Assembly: GCA_030646595.1 (NCBI GenBank)
Contig: JAUSKS010000067.1
Coordinates: forward strand, 1 to 8,776
Source of the DNA: Gallionellaceae bacterium
GTDB taxonomy: Bacteria; Pseudomonadota; Gammaproteobacteria; Burkholderiales; Gallionellaceae
Direction of reading: 5' to 3'
DNA length: 8,776 bases
The notes beneath the pieces are model-generated. The model was not told the DNA's origin. It worked only from the letters and a program-made list of their open reading frames with translations, and did not search any database. The position numbers and the translations under genes were made by a program. Each line of letters starts with the position of its first letter. Positions within the stretch are counted from its first letter, which is position 1. Shown here piece by piece: positions 6,361-8,776 of this stretch.

Positions 6361-7074
6361 TTGGCTGCACAGTCGGATTACAACAGGCTGGCTCTAGGCA
6401 TGGTGATCTCCCTGCTGGGGCATGTGCTTGTGTTTTTTTTCTTTGGTTTATGGCTGCACTTTCATATGACGCTGTCACAAGAAAAAAAAGTGCAAAACCT
6501 TGAAGTCAGGTTAGCGCCATCTTTACCCCCAAAAACAAAAGTTATACCCAGCAAAAAATTACTAACTGCCCTGGCACCAAAAATTGCTCAAGCGAGTACT
6601 AAAACTGCCCCGGTTGTTGAGCAAGCCTCGGCCACTAAAGATGAGGTGGTTGGTGTGGCTTTACCAGGGGCAGTCGTTACCCCTTGGGCAGCACAAAATC
6701 GCGCAAACAACTCATTATTTCACGCGCGCATATCCCAACAAAATGCTGCGCGAGCTTATCAGCAGCAAACGATGGATGCACAAGCCAGACAGCAGTCCCA
6801 ACAACAAGCACAAATCATTATTTCGCAGTTACAACAGTTGCTGACCAAACGGCTGGAAGTGCAACCAGCAGTGACAGGAAAATGCATGCTTGCCGAGGCC
6901 GATGGAGAGCTGAACAATCATCTGGTTTGTGATTCATCAGCCCTGTATGAGATATTGCACCAAGATGAAAAAACTTTGGTGGAGATGCTGATTGCTTTAC
7001 GCAGAATGGGCAGAATGCTCAATGGATTCTCAGCAGAAATACGTGCAGGCAAACTTGAAATAATATTGATTTGA
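6361..7074 (+). CDS. TonB/TolA-like membrane-anchored periplasmic protein with unrecognised C-terminal domain
   Basis: A 237-residue protein with a short cytoplasmic N-terminus and one membrane segment (about 10-34). The segment carries S17-LLG-H21, the S-x3-H motif by which TonB and TolA engage ExbB/ExbD or TolQ/TolR. Next comes a Pro/Lys/Ala-rich periplasmic spacer (about 50-110), then a Gln-rich, probably helical or coiled-coil stretch (about 118-165). The C-terminal domain (about 166-237) has C175 and C190, possibly a disulfide, and a helix with RRMGRM. It lacks the features of a TonB C-terminal domain that I would expect, such as a YP motif. The start is TTG: an in-frame stop at 6352-6354 bars earlier starts, AAGGT (6348-6352) is 8 bp away, and the ATG at 6400 would begin inside the membrane segment. 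Role inferred: an energy-coupling or envelope-spanning partner, perhaps of the neighbouring secreted or FadL proteins. Confidence 0.75.
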   Translation: MAAQSDYNRLALGMVISLLGHVLVFFFFGLWLHFHMTLSQEKKVQNLEVRLAPSLPPKTKVIPSKKLLTALAPKIAQASTKTAPVVEQASATKDEVVGVALPGAVVTPWAAQNRANNSLFHARISQQNAARAYQQQTMDAQARQQSQQQAQIIISQLQQLLTKRLEVQPAVTGKCMLAEADGELNNHLVCDSSALYEILHQDEKTLVEMLIALRRMGRMLNGFSAEIRAGKLEIILI

Positions 7075-7185
7075 AAGAGGCTGGCCTAGCAGCTATTTGT
7101 TTGGAAGACTGAGACCGAGACCGGTAGCCAAGCCATGGCAATGATGAGCAACGAGTAAGCCCCCCTCCACGTTACTTACGCGCAG

Positions 7186-7650
7186 TTAAAACTTGAATAT
7201 GCCTGCTATGTACAAGGAATCTGCTTCACCTGCTACATCCACACCTACCCGCGCGCTGAAATTTTTATTAAAGGAGTATTGCGCTCCGCCTCCGGCTGTC
7301 AAATTGGTATCGGTTACTTTGCGACCCCAATAAGGTGTTTTGGTGGAGGTGCGTTCCACACCCAGTTTGGCAAAGAATGCAAAAGGCGGCACCTTGTCGA
7401 AGCTCATGGGAAACATGGCTACACCTGCTACGCCTATGCTGGAAATATCAGTTGACCCGAAAGGAGTGGCAATACTGTCAAAATCATAATAATTCACTTC
7501 CACTGAAAACATCTTGTCAATTTGATAACCGCCAAGGACACCAACATACCCATCACTTGCTTGTGCTCCGACATAAAAAGGCGAGTCTTCAGCAAGAGCC
7601 GGTGCCACACACACGGCAGATAATAAAACAGCAACAATTAATTTTTTCAT
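7186..7650 (-). CDS. Small outer-membrane beta-barrel protein (OmpA/OmpW-like barrel)
   Basis: A 154-residue exported protein. MKKLIVAVLLSAVCVAPALA is a textbook Sec signal peptide cleaved after residue 20. The mature part starts EDSPFYVGAQ and shows repeated amphipathic strands (GYVGVLGGYQI, FSVEVNYYDF, FAFFAKLGVER, LTAGGGAQYSF, FSARVGVDVA) ending in Phe, as expected for an eight-stranded outer-membrane barrel of the OMP_b-brl type. I placed the start at 7650, not at the in-frame ATG at 7677, because GGAGGA (7658-7663) lies 7 bp before 7650 and the signal peptide begins there. It is convergent with the TonB/TolA-like gene across a 111-bp gap in which I see no clear terminator. Substrate or binding role unknown. 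Confidence 0.88.
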   Translation of the reverse strand: MKKLIVAVLLSAVCVAPALAEDSPFYVGAQASDGYVGVLGGYQIDKMFSVEVNYYDFDSIATPFGSTDISSIGVAGVAMFPMSFDKVPPFAFFAKLGVERTSTKTPYWGRKVTDTNLTAGGGAQYSFNKNFSARVGVDVAGEADSLYIAGIFKF

Positions 7651-7706
7651 ACGATGTTCCTCCACAAAAATACGCATTGAACTGAAATTAGTCCTCAGCG
7701 CGGTGC

Positions 7707-7735
7707 ATGCTACCCCTTAAGATGGGTTTAGACAA
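7707..7735 (-). promoter_or_regulatory. Candidate sigma-70 promoter for the small barrel gene
   Basis: On the minus strand TTGTCT (7735-7730) and TAGCAT (7712-7707) are separated by exactly 17 bp and lie about 57 bp upstream of the barrel start at 7650. Each hexamer matches the consensus at 4 of 6 positions, so this is only a candidate. The MITE-like element begins just beyond the -35 box, at 7745. Confidence 0.3.
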
Positions 7736-7744
7736 CGAAGTAAA

Positions 7745-7885
7745 GGGCATCTCTAAAAATCCAAATTTCGTCGCAATACTGCGTTGCTTACAAAAAATTA
7801 CTCCTTACATATCATCCATATGCGGCGTCGCAATTTTTTACTCGCGCCTTGTCTTGCTTAGAACTTTGAATTTTTAGAGGTGCCC
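7745..7885. mobile_element. MITE-like non-autonomous element, 141 bp
   Basis: The ends form a 25-bp terminal inverted repeat with 22 matches: the left end (7745-7769) begins GGGCATCTCTAAAAAT and the right end (7861-7885), read on the other strand, begins GGGCACCTCTAAAAAT. The element is flanked by TAAA on both sides (7741-7744 and 7886-7889), which looks like a 4-bp target duplication. It encodes no protein. Inside, CGTCGCAAT occurs twice in direct orientation (7769-7777 and 7826-7834). Size, ends and lack of coding capacity fit a miniature inverted-repeat element mobilised in trans. A 4-bp duplication is compatible with IS5-type transposases among others; the family is not assigned. It sits 16 bp past the stop of the kinase gene and just upstream of the small barrel gene's promoter region. 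Confidence 0.78.
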
Positions 7886-7901
7886 TAAAGAAACCCCGCG
7901 A

Positions 7902-8776
7902 TTACTGGCTCAGCAGTTGCCGCATCATTCCTTCCGCCTGGCGCGCATAGCCGCCACCAAACAGGTTGGCGTGATTAAGGACGTGATATAGATTATATAA
8001 AATTTTGCGTCTACCATAATCGGCATGCAGTGGCCATGCTGCACGGTAGGCAGTGTAAAAAGCAAGATCAAAACCGCCGAATAATTCAGTCATGGCGAGA
8101 TCCGCTTCGCGGTCGCCGTAATAAGGAGCGGGATCAAACAGCACAGGTGTGCCTTCTTCAGTATAAGCGTGATTGCCGCCCCACAAATCACCATGCAATA
8201 ACGAGGGTGCAGGCTGATAGTTGCTGAAAAAATCCGGCACTCGATCCAGTAGCCGCTGCCCCAGCGTTTGCAATTCACCGTCATAACCTTTTTGTTTTGC
8301 CAGCGCGAGCTGGAAACCCAGCCGCTGTTCGCGCCAAAAGGTTATCCAGTCGGCAGTCCAGTCATTACGCTGTAGGGTTTCCCCCAGCGTATTATCTTGT
8401 TGCCAGCCAAACTGCGGAGCAGCGTTGCGATGCAACGCGGCCAGTTGCTGACCGAGCATGTGGGCATTACCGCTACCGCTTAAATCCAGATATTCCAGCA
8501 CCAAAAAAGCATGTGCACCCGCAGTGGCGTGTACCACAGGCTGCGGCACCCGTATGGTATTGCTGGCAGCAATCGCTGTCAGCCCCGCGCTTTCTGCGGC
8601 GAACATAGGCAATTTGGCGGCGTCGTTGAGTTTGATAAAGTAGCGCGTGTTATCGCGCCCTTGCATGCACCATGTTTGATTGATGCAGCCGCCCGCCAGC
8701 GGCATGGCATCAACAAATTCAAAGCGGGTCTGGGTGGCATGGCTGATGTGAACAGCGATGTCGTTCCAGTTAATCA
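7902..8776 (-). CDS. Fructosamine kinase family protein (5' end one base outside the window)
   Basis: A member of the fructosamine/ketosamine-3-kinase family (APH-like fold), which phosphorylates sugar-amine adducts on proteins or metabolites so that glycation is reversed. An internal ATG at 8705 gives 267 residues, but the frame stays open to the window edge and reads (A)TG-ATT-AAC-TGG, that is MINWNDIAVHISHATQTRFEFVDAMPLAGG. The true start is therefore probably at base 8777 and the full protein about 291 residues, normal for the family. In full-length numbering, the ATP-binding Lys is K49 (YFIK), the catalytic loop HGDLWGGN is 195-202 and the metal-binding Asp is D215 in LFDP, followed by the family's PAPYYGDREADLAMTELFGGF. 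All key residues are present, so it should be active. It is convergent with nothing and co-oriented with the barrel gene, separated by the MITE-like element. Confidence 0.93.
   Translation of the reverse strand, partial: INWNDIAVHISHATQTRFEFVDAMPLAGGCINQTWCMQGRDNTRYFIKLNDAAKLPMFAAESAGLTAIAASNTIRVPQPVVHATAGAHAFLVLEYLDLSGSGNAHMLGQQLAALHRNAAPQFGWQQDNTLGETLQRNDWTADWITFWREQRLGFQLALAKQKGYDGELQTLGQRLLDRVPDFFSNYQPAPSLLHGDLWGGNHAYTEEGTPVLFDPAPYYGDREADLAMTELFGGFDLAFYTAYRAAWPLHADYGRRKILYNLYHVLNHANLFGGGYARQAEGMMRQLLSQ

Noticed and set aside
7075..7185. Terminator or small gene in the gap between the TonB/TolA-like and barrel genes
   Set aside because: I found only a short tandem GAGACC repeat near 7110-7121 and no stem with a T-tract or credible reading frame.
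7335..7685. Open frame of 116 codons on the + strand opposite the small barrel gene
   Set aside because: Its translation is Trp-, His- and Gln-rich with no family resemblance, while the opposite strand has a signal peptide and barrel pattern.
8297..8608. Open frame of 103 codons on the + strand inside the kinase gene
   Set aside because: It is antisense to a well-supported kinase with all its motifs, has unusual composition and no start signal.

Overview
The window looks like a chromosomal segment of a Gram-negative bacterium. It has about six exported or outer-membrane proteins with Sec or lipoprotein signals, an FadL-type barrel, a TonB/TolA-type membrane anchor, and balanced to slightly GC-rich codon use. 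A betaproteobacterium, perhaps of the Nitrosomonadales, is my best guess from the protein style and the intergenic repeats, but nothing here proves it. I see no rRNA, tRNA, CRISPR array, phage gene or intact transposase gene.

Layout. Bases 1-1775 (+) hold a tight operon: the 3' end of a class III nucleotide cyclase, a secreted SH3b-domain protein, and a secreted M48 zinc metalloprotease whose start overlaps the preceding stop (ATGA). A REP-like paired palindrome (1838-1940) separates this operon from a convergent FadL/OMPP1-family outer-membrane transport gene (3262-2006, -). A divergent control region (3263-3531) follows, with a 13-bp direct repeat beside a perfect TATAAT box. Next on + come a 55-residue Gly/Ser-rich lipoprotein (3532-3699) and a long Cys-, Ser- and Thr-rich secreted protein (3722-6028). 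The long reading frame is intact except for one in-frame TAG at 4130-4132, so it is currently split into 136- and 619-residue pieces.

Bases 6029-6360 have no gene but are packed with secondary structure: a second REP-like pair, a branched hairpin cluster and a strong intrinsic-terminator-like stem just before a TTG-started gene. That gene (6361-7074) encodes a membrane-anchored protein with the S-x3-H transmembrane motif of TonB/TolA but an unrecognised C-terminal domain. Convergent to it is a small outer-membrane beta-barrel gene (7650-7186, -). A 141-bp MITE-like element with 25-bp imperfect terminal inverted repeats and a 4-bp flanking duplication (TAAA) lies at 7745-7885. The window ends in a fructosamine-kinase-family gene (-) whose start codon appears to lie one base outside the window.

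How they may work together. The cyclase, SH3b and M48 genes probably form one signalling and envelope-quality unit. The FadL barrel, the lipoprotein, the long secreted protein and the TonB/TolA-like protein could be an envelope or secretion locus, but this rests on adjacency and export signals alone. The most interesting points are the amber-split secreted protein, the unusual TonB/TolA-like protein and the mobile or structured repeats between genes.
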